A stretch of 64,000 nucleotides of DNA, from the NCBI GenBank assembly GCA_964557005.1, contig CAZKYI010000010.1, positions 12,753-76,752 of the forward strand. The letters run 5' to 3'. The stretch's first letter is position 1. The number at the start of each line of letters is the position of its first letter. The notes under the pieces were generated by a model. It ran no database searches, had not been told where the DNA came from, and worked only from the letters and a program-made list of their open reading frames with translations. Both the position numbers and the translations under genes were made by a program. Positions 7,933 to 15,696 of the stretch are shown here, piece after piece. Source of the stretch: JBECKS01 sp964557005. Lineage in GTDB: Bacteria; Pseudomonadota; Gammaproteobacteria; Pseudomonadales; JBECKS01.

Positions 7933-9135
7933 ATGAAAATCCAGACCTTCCCTGAAAGCCCGTCCGCACGCTCACTGGTACCTTTTGCACTGGGGTTCAG
8001 GCCGTTTTTTCTGGGTGGTTCGATACTGGCACTGGCAAGTATGGTGTTGTGGGCAGGATTCTGGCAGGGCTTGTGGCAACCGCTTTTGTATGGCAACCCC
8101 GTGTGGTGGCATGCGCATGAACTGATTTTCGGTTTTGGTGCTGCGATTGTGGTCGGCTTTCTGCTCACCGCCGTAAGAAACTGGACTGGCATGCCCACCG
8201 TATCCGGCTGGCCTTTGGCAGTGCTGTTTTTACTGTGGTTACTGCCGCGCTTCGGGCTGGCGCTATCCGCCCAGCCGCTATGGTTGTGGACGATACTGGA
8301 TATTGCGTTTTTGCCCTGCGCAGCAATATGCGTTGCGCTGTCGGTTTTCAAAACCCGACAAACACACAATATCGCTTTCCCCTGTATGTTGATGTTATTG
8401 GCTGCCCTCAATACGGGCAGTCACTTTTTTCTGCTAAAGGGTGAAGCACAAAGCGCCATGCACATACACCATGCAAGTATTTTTCTGATTAACCTGTTTG
8501 TGTGCATGATTGGCGGCAGAGTGATTCCTTTCTTTACCGCCAATGCTTCCCGCTACCAGCGCAAGGACGCAATGATGCCGCTGGAAGTGCTCGCCATCGG
8601 CAGCTTGGCGATGTTGGTGATTCTGGCGCTGTTCGGGCTGGAAAACGTCAACCGCTGGCTGCTCGGTACGCTGAGCCTGATTGCTGCAACAAGCCATTTC
8701 ATACGCTGGCTCAGATGGGGTGGCATTCATACTTTCGCCAATCCGCTGTTGTGGTCGCTGCATTTGTCCTACATGTTTCTTCCTGTCGGCTTGTTGTTAC
8801 TCGCACTCTGGTCGTTTGCGCTGATTCACCAGCTCAGCGCGGTGCTGCATTGTTTCACGGTCGGCTCGATGGCAGGCATGATTCTGGCAATGATGTCTCG
8901 CGTATCGCTTGGACATACCGCCAGACCCTTGAAAGTGTCCACCCTGATTGCGTTCAGCTTTTCATTGATAGGCATTTCAGCCGTCATCCGCGCCCTGGGC
9001 GTGATTCTGTTCCCGCAAGACAGTCAGGTATGGATTCTCGCCGCTGCAAGCTGCTGGTGTATTGCGTTCGCGATTTTTATCGGGAAATATCTGCCGATTC
9101 TGCTGAAACCGCGATTGGACAATCTGCCCGGATGA
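7933..9135 (+). CDS. nnrS: NnrS family heme-copper membrane protein
   Basis: A 400-residue polytopic inner-membrane protein with about twelve helices. It carries FALGFRPFFLGG at the N-terminus, WWHAHELIFGFGAAIVVGFLLTAVRNWTG near residues 57-85, and RVIPFFTANA near 196, all NnrS hallmarks. NnrS binds heme and copper and protects against nitrosative stress; its exact chemistry is unsettled. The start follows the NsrR box and the gene is divergent from nsrR, the common arrangement. Confidence 0.95.
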   Translation: MKIQTFPESPSARSLVPFALGFRPFFLGGSILALASMVLWAGFWQGLWQPLLYGNPVWWHAHELIFGFGAAIVVGFLLTAVRNWTGMPTVSGWPLAVLFLLWLLPRFGLALSAQPLWLWTILDIAFLPCAAICVALSVFKTRQTHNIAFPCMLMLLAALNTGSHFFLLKGEAQSAMHIHHASIFLINLFVCMIGGRVIPFFTANASRYQRKDAMMPLEVLAIGSLAMLVILALFGLENVNRWLLGTLSLIAATSHFIRWLRWGGIHTFANPLLWSLHLSYMFLPVGLLLLALWSFALIHQLSAVLHCFTVGSMAGMILAMMSRVSLGHTARPLKVSTLIAFSFSLIGISAVIRALGVILFPQDSQVWILAAASCWCIAFAIFIGKYLPILLKPRLDNLPG

Positions 9136-9203
9136 TGTAAACACCATGTTTACTTTTTGAAAATTGCTGTTCAAAATGAATCACACACGTCGAGGTAATC
9201 ATC

Positions 9204-10163
9204 ATGACCAAGCAAAATACCGCAACGCCAGCATCTGAACACAAATTACCTGAAACCTATAAATCGCATGAGCTGTTCAAACAACATGTGTACGAACTGG
9301 CACTCAGCACCGGACTGGATAACAACATGGGGCTGTTCCCTGGCGATTCTGAATACCGCAAACTGTCGATTGCACCTTCTACTTTTTTCGGTGCTGCGCG
9401 TGCACTGTTATTGCAGGTTGCTCATCCGGTAATTGCACAAGGGGTGCATGACCATAGTGAATTCGATACCAATCCCGCCAAACGCGGCATTCATACCTTT
9501 GTCGGCGTATTTGCGATTGCATTGGGCACGCAGCAGTTTGCGCTGGATATTGCCGACCATGTATTCAAGGCACACATTCCGATTAAGGGCAAAATTCCTG
9601 CCTATGGCGACAAACCCGAACGCAGCTATTCCGCGATGGATCCCGAAGCCAATCTGTGGGTATGGGCAACACTGGTGGAGGGCATCATGTTTGGCCATAA
9701 GGAAGTGGGCTATGCCGTACCACGTGCACGCCTTGAACGCATGTATCAGGAATCGAAAATCTTCGGGCAATTCTTCAACGTAAAACCCAAGTACATTCCT
9801 GAAACCTTGAGTGATTTTGAAGCCTATTTTGATGACATGGTGCAAAACCATCTCGAAGTTACTCCAGCGGCAAAAGCCGTAGGCGATGCCTTGTTATCCG
9901 GTGCACGTTTTCCGTTTACGATGTTTAGCTGGTTATTTACCGCACTCACGGTGGAATCGCTGCCCGAACATATTCGTGCCGCCTATGGCTGGGAAAAAAC
10001 CGCTAATTCACGACGCATCTATGGCAGTTTGCGCGGCATCATGCGTGTGCAATACAAACTGACACCGGAGTTCCTGATTCCTTCACCACCGGTCTGGTAT
10101 CCTGTGTTGCGCTCGAAATTATTCGGTGCAGGCAAACCACCGCAACTACTCGGTAACCACTAA
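9204..10163 (+). CDS. Oxygenase MpaB family protein (DUF2236)
   Basis: A 319-residue protein with the DUF2236 signature, R66-ALLLQVAHP-VIAQGVHDHS, followed by PAKRGIHTFV. H74 is the likely conserved histidine. The superfamily includes fungal MpaB (oxidative cleavage of a farnesyl chain) and bacterial latex-clearing protein Lcp, heme-dependent oxygenases. No signal peptide is seen. A good Shine-Dalgarno (GAGGT) precedes the ATG. The next gene, a MaoC hydratase, starts 20 nt later, so the two probably form one operon. The substrate is unknown. Two further DUF2236 proteins lie at 39346-41687. Confidence 0.85.
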   Translation: MTKQNTATPASEHKLPETYKSHELFKQHVYELALSTGLDNNMGLFPGDSEYRKLSIAPSTFFGAARALLLQVAHPVIAQGVHDHSEFDTNPAKRGIHTFVGVFAIALGTQQFALDIADHVFKAHIPIKGKIPAYGDKPERSYSAMDPEANLWVWATLVEGIMFGHKEVGYAVPRARLERMYQESKIFGQFFNVKPKYIPETLSDFEAYFDDMVQNHLEVTPAAKAVGDALLSGARFPFTMFSWLFTALTVESLPEHIRAAYGWEKTANSRRIYGSLRGIMRVQYKLTPEFLIPSPPVWYPVLRSKLFGAGKPPQLLGNH

Positions 10164-10183
10164 ATAAAGCTCAGGAGCAAGCT

Positions 10184-11071
10184 ATGGCCATCACTTTAGA
10201 AGAAGTAAAAGCAGCACTCACCGATACCCCACAAACCACCGAAGGCATCTACACTGATCGCGACACCTTGTTGTACAACGTCGCTGTTGGTATGGGGCGC
10301 GATCCACTCGATGCCAAAGAACTGCCCTACGTGTGCGAAAGCATCGGCCAAAGTGTGCTGCCAACCGCCGCCACGGTATTGAATCATGCCAAACCTGGCC
10401 AAAGACCTGCGCCTTCCAAAGGTCAGTTACTGATGGCAAAAATGAATTTCGGCCTGATGCTACACGGCGAGCAACGTCTGCAAATTCATCAACCGATTCC
10501 GCGTGCGGCACAAACAAAAATCAGCAACAGTGTCAGCGGTGTGTACGACAAGGGCGCAGGCAAAGGTGCACTGGTCACTACCGATACTACGGTTACGCTG
10601 GCCGATGGTTCCCCGCTTTATACAATTGGTGCCACGCTGTTTTTCAGAGGCGATGGCGGTTTTGGCGGCTCTGCGGAAGGTGCACCAGTTCCTCATAGCT
10701 TGCCTGAACGCGCGCCTGATGCGGTGTGTGAAATGCCCGGGCGCGTGGATCAGGCGATGATTTACGCACTGTGCGGTGATCGTAATCCTCTGCATCGCGA
10801 CCCCAACATTGCCAAAATGGCGGGGTTCGACAAACCCATTCTGCATGGCTTGTGCTCCTACGGCATCGCCTGTCATGCAGTTGTTAAAACCATGCTTGAT
10901 TACGATGCCACCCAGATTACAGGTTTTGATGTGCGTTTTTCTTCCCCTGTATTTCCAGGTGAAACACAAATTGTAGAGATGTGGAAAGATGGCAAGGTGA
11001 TCAGCTTCCGTGTGCGCCTCAAGGAGCGCGGCGTGGTGTCCATTAACAACGGTAAATGCACGATTCAGTAA
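10184..11071 (+). CDS. MaoC family (R)-specific enoyl-CoA hydratase
   Basis: A 295-residue double-hotdog protein of the peroxisomal multifunctional hydratase-2 type. A degenerate N-terminal half (residues about 1-155) is followed by a catalytic half with the motif CGD199-RNPLH204-RDPNIAKMAGFDKPILHG, where Asp and His form the hydratase dyad. It hydrates trans-2-enoyl-CoA esters to (R)-3-hydroxyacyl-CoA. AGGAGCAAGC precedes the ATG. It is co-directional with the MpaB-family gene, suggesting that the pair processes a lipid or isoprenoid substrate; that link is inference. Confidence 0.88.
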   Translation: MAITLEEVKAALTDTPQTTEGIYTDRDTLLYNVAVGMGRDPLDAKELPYVCESIGQSVLPTAATVLNHAKPGQRPAPSKGQLLMAKMNFGLMLHGEQRLQIHQPIPRAAQTKISNSVSGVYDKGAGKGALVTTDTTVTLADGSPLYTIGATLFFRGDGGFGGSAEGAPVPHSLPERAPDAVCEMPGRVDQAMIYALCGDRNPLHRDPNIAKMAGFDKPILHGLCSYGIACHAVVKTMLDYDATQITGFDVRFSSPVFPGETQIVEMWKDGKVISFRVRLKERGVVSINNGKCTIQ

Positions 11072-11075
11072 AGAG

Positions 11076-11136
11076 AGATCCTTCGCTACGCTCAGGATGA
11101 CATTTTCTGTCATTCTGAGGCGAAGCCGAAGAATCT
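11076..11136. repeat. Interspersed palindromic repeat / possible bidirectional terminator
   Basis: A long imperfect inverted repeat. The left arm AGATCCTTCGCTACGCTCAG continues GATGACA; the right arm TGTCATTCTGAGGCGAAG continues CCGAAGAATCT. They are separated by about 5 nt. The arms diverge at a few positions, as in mobile REP/MITE-type elements. It sits exactly between the convergent MaoC hydratase and tonB genes, 4 nt after one stop and 7 nt before the other, so the RNA hairpin could end transcription from both sides. Elements of this kind (GATTCTTCG...CAGAATGACA) recur in many bacterial genomes. Confidence 0.8.
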
Positions 11137-11143
11137 AGCGTAT

Positions 11144-11800
11144 TTATCTCAAATAAAACTGTACTGGCAAAATCAAAACCAGATTTTTCTGATTCATATC
11201 ATCAGGCATGGCGGGTAGTGGTTGCGCACGTCGCAGCATATCCAGCACAGCATCATCAAGCAGGCTGTAACCGGAACTTTGTTGAATGTAGGACTCAAGC
11301 ACCTTGCCTTCCCTGTCGATTTCAAAATACAAAATTACGGTGCCTTCAATATTTGCACGACGCGCCTGATACGGATATTTTTTGTGGCGCTCCAGCCATA
11401 CTTGCAAGGTGCTCATATAGTTTTTTTCGGTGAGCGGTACACCGCCGCCTTCATTGCCTGCGGATTCTGGCAGACGCTGATCACCAATGGCTTCAGTGGC
11501 TTCCAGCGCCTCGCTTGTTTCAACCACTGGAGCCTTGTCTTTGGCAATTTTTGCTGCTTCTTTTTTCTCGACCACTTTGGGTTTGGGCTGCGACGCGCTT
11601 GGGGTTCTGGCGTGTTGCACCCTCATCGAAGCCAGACCAATTTCAAGACCACCCTGACCAATTCCCTTCGCCACACCGACATTCACTTTTTGTACCGTTT
11701 GCACAGCAGGTTGCCAACCCAATGCCAGAGCTACTGCAAGATGCAGGGAAATCGCCAGCAAGGCAGCAGCAAACTTATGGCGGTAATCTAACATCAACAT
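11144..11800 (-). CDS. tonB: TonB family energy transducer
   Basis: A 218-residue protein. The N-terminal inner-membrane helix covers residues about 10-28. A charged Lys/Glu/Ala-rich periplasmic linker spans residues about 60-115, and a C-terminal TonB domain (YPYQARRANIEGTVILYFEIDREGKV to the end) follows. It transmits proton-motive force to outer-membrane receptors. It is the last gene of exbB-exbD-exbD-tonB, 8 nt after exbD. No receptor gene is adjacent. Confidence 0.9.
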   Translation of the reverse strand: MLMLDYRHKFAAALLAISLHLAVALALGWQPAVQTVQKVNVGVAKGIGQGGLEIGLASMRVQHARTPSASQPKPKVVEKKEAAKIAKDKAPVVETSEALEATEAIGDQRLPESAGNEGGGVPLTEKNYMSTLQVWLERHKKYPYQARRANIEGTVILYFEIDREGKVLESYIQQSSGYSLLDDAVLDMLRRAQPLPAMPDDMNQKNLVLILPVQFYLR

Positions 11801-11808
11801 AACAGTGA

Positions 11809-12213
11809 CTAGCCTGCGTGTTCGGTAATCAGATTGACACGCTCAACGCCCAGTTCCTTGAGTTTGTTCATAAAGCTGATTACCAGATTGCCTTCGGTGC
11901 GCCTGTCGGCCTTGATTTCGACCCAGCCGAGCGTTTTATTGTCAAGCGCCAGCTCCAGACGACGCAATACATCTTCCTGTGCAAGCACTTCTTCATTCAG
12001 CGCAAAATCGCCGTCATCTGAAATAAATACCTGAAAGTCATCGTGCGGCTCATCAGCTTCACTGCTTGACACAGGTGCTTCAATTTCAAAGGGATCACTC
12101 ATGGTCAAGGCACCGGTAATCATGAAAAAAATCAGCAACAAAAAAATCACGTTAATCAGTGGCAGAATTTTATCTTCACTGTCGGCACGTGTGGTTTGCT
12201 GTTTCAGTTTCAT
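11809..12213 (-). CDS. exbD: Biopolymer transport protein ExbD (second copy)
   Basis: A 134-residue protein with one N-terminal helix, L-P-L-I-N-V-I-F-L-L-L-I-F-F-M (residues about 17-36). The proton-carrying aspartate seen in most ExbD proteins (LIDMVF) is Asn here (LINVIF), as in many second ExbD copies. The periplasmic domain follows. The start is 4 nt after the first exbD stop. Confidence 0.85.
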   Translation of the reverse strand: MKLKQQTTRADSEDKILPLINVIFLLLIFFMITGALTMSDPFEIEAPVSSSEADEPHDDFQVFISDDGDFALNEEVLAQEDVLRRLELALDNKTLGWVEIKADRRTEGNLVISFMNKLKELGVERVNLITEHAG

Positions 12214-12217
12214 GGTT

Positions 12218-12658
12218 TTATCCAGCCTTGGCTGTCCACTGCGGATCAGGTACCAGCGTAAAATTGGTGATGCCTTCCTGCTGCATCAAATCAATCACAT
12301 CAATGACATGCTGGATTGACGTGTTTACCTTTGGCTGAATGTGTAACACCGCTTCGGGGTACAGTTGCAGATGCGCCAGCACACGCGCTGCAAGTTGAGC
12401 TTCTTCGACCACTTCATCATTAAAAAGAAATTCGCCTTCATTCACTTCAATCAGAATGCTGCCTTTTTTATCAAAGCCCTGCACTTCTGAAACGGGTGCC
12501 ACACCCACGCTGATGCTATTGGATATCGTAAAGTTGGTCGCCAACATAAAAAACATCAACAGAATAAACACCATATCAATCAGCGCGGTTAAACTGACGA
12601 GTCTTTTCGGTGGTTTTGGCTTGTTAAAACTAAGCGGCTGCGCTTGCATCACTGGCAT
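12218..12658 (-). CDS. exbD: Biopolymer transport protein ExbD (first copy)
   Basis: About 146 residues. A proline/lysine-rich cytoplasmic start (NKPKPPKR) leads into the helix with the canonical LTALIDMVFILLMFFMLATNF, including the conserved proton-pathway Asp. The start is uncertain: the ATG at 12658 (29-nt overlap with exbB) or 12649 are both possible, while the longer frame reads through exbB. It forms the TonB motor with ExbB. Confidence 0.88.
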   Translation of the reverse strand: MPVMQAQPLSFNKPKPPKRLVSLTALIDMVFILLMFFMLATNFTISNSISVGVAPVSEVQGFDKKGSILIEVNEGEFLFNDEVVEEAQLAARVLAHLQLYPEAVLHIQPKVNTSIQHVIDVIDLMQQEGITNFTLVPDPQWTAKAG

Positions 12659-13346
12659 TTGCTTTCTGGAGGGTACTGGCAGATTCTGATTTTGCCTGAA
12701 CTTCGCCGACACTGGCTTGCAAGGATTCAGACACTTCCAGCGTGAATACCTGCGTAACATAATTTTCCATGTCATGCGCAATGTTATCGACACGACGCTC
12801 CAGCCAATTTAACAGCGCAACTACAGGAATCGCCACAATCAGCCCGACTTCTGTGGTCAACAACGCTTCCCAGATACCGCCAGACAGCATGGCAGGGTTT
12901 ATCTTGTTTCCCGCAGCTTCCAGTTGCTGGAAAGCAGTAATCATGCCCATCACCGTGCCTAACAAACCCAACAAGGGGGCAAGCGAGGCAATCACCTCAA
13001 GCGGCCTGAAACCCTGACGCAACTGAAACAGTACATCACTGCCGTAGCGTTGTACTTCTTCCCGAATCCGGTTTTCAGGTAATTTTTTGTGACGCGCGAC
13101 CATCACCATGTGCATCGCCTGCATCGCGGGGTTGGGTGAACCTGTTGTTATGCTGGTGGCACGGTTTACATCACCCGCTCTATAAGCTTGTAACGCTGCT
13201 TCGAGTTCCTTTCTGGCATTCAGTTTCAACAGATAAAACTGCCAGCTTTTGTACAGCACAATCGCCAGCGCAACGATTGACATGGCAAACAGAATCACTA
13301 CGACAGGGCCACCATCGTCAATAAACTGGATGATTGGGTCAGTCAT
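12630..13346 (-). CDS. exbB: MotA/TolQ/ExbB proton channel family protein ExbB
   Basis: A 238-residue three-helix motor subunit. The first helix covers residues about 15-35. The conserved MotA/TolQ/ExbB block LEVIASLAPLLGLLGTVMGMI lies near 123-143, and a third helix contains GIWEALLTTEVGLIVAIPVVALLNWL. GGAG lies 7 nt before the ATG at 13346, which is preferred over an upstream GTG. A strong Fur box lies 53 nt upstream, implying iron-repressed expression of the whole TonB system. Confidence 0.92.
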   Translation of the reverse strand: MTDPIIQFIDDGGPVVVILFAMSIVALAIVLYKSWQFYLLKLNARKELEAALQAYRAGDVNRATSITTGSPNPAMQAMHMVMVARHKKLPENRIREEVQRYGSDVLFQLRQGFRPLEVIASLAPLLGLLGTVMGMITAFQQLEAAGNKINPAMLSGGIWEALLTTEVGLIVAIPVVALLNWLERRVDNIAHDMENYVTQVFTLEVSESLQASVGEVQAKSESASTLQKANASDASAAA

Positions 13347-13398
13347 AACCACGCTCCGTAAACATTTGAATAATCAGCAGAAGGTGGGCAATCCTAAA

Positions 13399-13417
13399 GA
13401 AAATGAGAATGATTATC
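13399..13417. promoter_or_regulatory. Fur box upstream of exbB
   Basis: GAAAATGAGAATGATTATC matches the 19-bp Fur consensus (GATAATGATAATCATTATC) at 16 of 19 positions. It lies in the 83-nt gap between fpr and exbB, in the expected promoter region of exbB-exbD-exbD-tonB. Confidence 0.85.
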
Positions 13418-13429
13418 AATAACGTGCGT

Positions 13430-14203
13430 TTACTGCTCTACAAAAGCACGCTCAATCACATATTCCGCCTGTTTGCCGTGACGGGATTCCTTGAACCCTC
13501 TTTCGTCGAGAATGGCACACACATCTTTTAACATGCTTGGGCTGCCACAGAGCATGAAGCGATCATCTTCCAGTGTGGGCTTGGGCAGATTGATGTCGAG
13601 AAACAGTTTCCCGCTGGTCATCAAATCGGTTAAACGGCCATTATTGCGATACGGCTCGCGTGTCACCGACGGATAATAAATCAGTTGTTCACGCACCATG
13701 TCGCCCAGAAATTCATCATTGGGCAATTCGTTTTCAATGTAATCCTGATACGCCAATTCGGAAATTTCGCGCACACCGTGAAACAGCACCACTTTTTCAA
13801 ATTGCTCATAAATTTCAGGGTCGCGAATAATGCTCATAAAAGGTGCCAGACCCGTTCCCGTGCCAAGCAAATAAAGATGCTTGCCAGGGCGCAAATTGCC
13901 TGCAATCAAAGTTCCTGTAGGTTTGGTGCTCATCAGAATCGGGTCACCCACCTTGATTTTTTGCAAGCGGGAAGTGAGCGGGCCATTCGCCACTTTGATG
14001 CTGAAAAATTCCAGCTCAGGTTGGTAATTGGCACTCGCCACACTGTAGGCACGCATCAGCGGTTTACCGTCCACTTCCAGACCAATCATAATGAAATGGC
14101 CATTTTCAAAACGCAGGGATTGTTGACGGGTAGTACGAAAGCTGAACAGCCAATCATTCCAGTGATGAACATGGGTGACGGTTTCTGTAATAAATTTGGA
14201 CAC
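13430..14203 (-). CDS. fpr: Ferredoxin--NADP(+) reductase
   Basis: A 257-residue FAD enzyme of the bacterial Fpr class. The FAD motif RAYSVAS is near residue 50, TKPTGTL near 92, the NADP-binding GTGTGLAPFMS near 112, and the C-terminal region ends ERAFVEQ. It exchanges electrons between NADPH and ferredoxin/flavodoxin in oxidative-stress and iron metabolism. It is transcribed toward the Fur-controlled TonB genes but separated from them by a Fur box. A weak Fur-like palindrome also lies upstream of fpr. Confidence 0.95.
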   Translation of the reverse strand: MSKFITETVTHVHHWNDWLFSFRTTRQQSLRFENGHFIMIGLEVDGKPLMRAYSVASANYQPELEFFSIKVANGPLTSRLQKIKVGDPILMSTKPTGTLIAGNLRPGKHLYLLGTGTGLAPFMSIIRDPEIYEQFEKVVLFHGVREISELAYQDYIENELPNDEFLGDMVREQLIYYPSVTREPYRNNGRLTDLMTSGKLFLDINLPKPTLEDDRFMLCGSPSMLKDVCAILDERGFKESRHGKQAEYVIERAFVEQ

Positions 14204-14259
14204 AGCGAAGCCTTTAATTTGAACAAGAGGGAAAGCAATTCAGCGCGCAATTTACTATA

Positions 14260-14275
14260 GATAATAGTGATTATC
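14260..14275. promoter_or_regulatory. Palindrome upstream of fpr, weak Fur-like site
   Basis: GATAATAGTGATTATC has perfect 6-bp arms around a 4-nt centre, 56 nt before fpr. It keeps the GATAAT/ATTATC arms of a Fur box but is three bases too short to match the full 19-mer, so Fur binding is only possible. Confidence 0.4.
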
Positions 14276-14316
14276 GATACTGCATTCGTAGTAATTAATG
14301 AGGCTTACTCCCTCAA

Positions 14317-15330
14317 CTACCACAAATAGCTAATGTCCTCAGCATGACCATGAATGCCATCAACCTGAATTTCACGCCCGTCATCCAGCACCAGCGTGCC
14401 GTAATACAACCCGTGAATCTGATTGATGTCGGCTTTGGCGAAACCAAGGCTGAATTTGCCCGAGCAATCAATCAAGGGTTTGAGTGTGAGGTTGATGCGG
14501 TTATCGTCGCTGGTGAAAGTCCAATCCTTGCGTGAAAACTTTGACTGGGTGTGGAAAGTTACCTGACTGGTTTTATGTACTTTACCGTTAACAAAAATCA
14601 TGTTTTCGCTGTGCGTACTTAAATCGCCAAAACCATAACCAATATTAAACCAGACCTTTTCGTTGCCAATACGGCCAGCGCCTGTGCCCCAGAACCATCT
14701 TGTTTGATACGGCCAGTAACCCCTGCCCCAGTCAAAATTGCCGCTGGCATGTTCTGCACTCAAGGTTCGGGTTTCCCCCTGAAAGGACACCTCACCACTG
14801 ACATCAAGCATATTTTTTTTGTAATTATAATAAAAATGTTTGCTGTTTTCGTAGCCAGTAGCTACCACCATCGCGTCATCATCACGGTTGATTTTATAAG
14901 TAATGTCTACCTTGAATTTTTTGAATTTTGGCGCATCAATCTGTAAGCGATGTTGGTGTGGCTTTTTTTCAATAACGATGGAGCCAAACAAAAGGTTTTT
15001 TACGTTCAATTCACACTCGATTGGATTGCTCGACAGACCTACCTTACCTCTTGTTAGAGGAATCAGGCCACCCCATCGGTGCAACTTGTGTGTTTTAAAA
15101 TCATGAAAAACCGTGCCTATGAGCGTAAAAATCCCAAGATCAGCAACAACAGCTTCCACGCCGAAATCCTCATCGTAAGCGCCATAAAACTCCCACTCCT
15201 TGGTGCGTGACCATGAGCTGGGCAAGGCACTGCGGTTATATTCCAGCAATGGCTGAGTTGCCCAACCGCGATGTTTGAGAGTGCCATCTGCATTGAACAA
15301 GGTATCCGCCTGAGTGATTCTGTTTTGCAT
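14317..15330 (-). CDS. DUF2804 domain-containing protein
   Basis: A 337-residue protein of the DUF2804 family, recognised by the central NFDWGRGYWPYQTRWFWGTGAG stretch near residues 200-220 (longer motif, key residues D-W-G-R-G and T-R-W-x-W) and the N-terminal WEFYGAYDEDFGVEAVVADLG. No signal peptide or membrane helix is seen; the sequence is beta-rich and lipocalin-like. The function is unknown. It stands alone on the minus strand between fpr and the GDT1-like gene. Confidence 0.8.
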   Translation of the reverse strand: MQNRITQADTLFNADGTLKHRGWATQPLLEYNRSALPSSWSRTKEWEFYGAYDEDFGVEAVVADLGIFTLIGTVFHDFKTHKLHRWGGLIPLTRGKVGLSSNPIECELNVKNLLFGSIVIEKKPHQHRLQIDAPKFKKFKVDITYKINRDDDAMVVATGYENSKHFYYNYKKNMLDVSGEVSFQGETRTLSAEHASGNFDWGRGYWPYQTRWFWGTGAGRIGNEKVWFNIGYGFGDLSTHSENMIFVNGKVHKTSQVTFHTQSKFSRKDWTFTSDDNRINLTLKPLIDCSGKFSLGFAKADINQIHGLYYGTLVLDDGREIQVDGIHGHAEDISYLW

Positions 15331-15404
15331 ATTGAATTTCCTGATGTGTTAAATTCAGATGATATTTAAAACCAAAATAACGCTATTGTCTTTCAACATT
15401 CTGT

Positions 15405-15683
15405 TCAGGCTCCCGCATGATAAAGCGTATAGGCACCAATCAGGATAAAGCCCATACCTGCAATGTAATGCAGATATTTTTCATTGATGTATTCAGACAA
15501 CAGGCTCCCCGCCAGCACCCCCAGTGCAGAAGCCACAATCAGCGCAGTGGAAGCAGCAAGAAAAACCAGATATTTGCTCACTTCTTTGTCACTGGCAAAC
15601 AGCATGGTCGCAAGCTGGGTTTTATCACCCAGTTCCGCTATCAATACCGAAGCAAAAATCATTAAAAAAACTTTCCAGTCCAT
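15405..15683 (-). CDS. Half-size GDT1/TMEM165 (UPF0016) cation transporter
   Basis: A 92-residue protein with three membrane helices and a single ELGDKTQ motif (E-x-G-D-[KR]-[TS]) in the first helix, residues 17-23. Full UPF0016 proteins (Mn2+/Ca2+ transporters) are about 190 residues with two such motifs. A single-motif protein would have to dimerise. It begins 13 nt after the stop of the C2-like cyclase on the same strand, so it is probably co-transcribed with the cyclase pair. The sequence is complete, with no sign of a frameshifted second half. Confidence 0.8.
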   Translation of the reverse strand: MDWKVFLMIFASVLIAELGDKTQLATMLFASDKEVSKYLVFLAASTALIVASALGVLAGSLLSEYINEKYLHYIAGMGFILIGAYTLYHAGA

Positions 15684-15696
15684 ACTGCACCTTATT

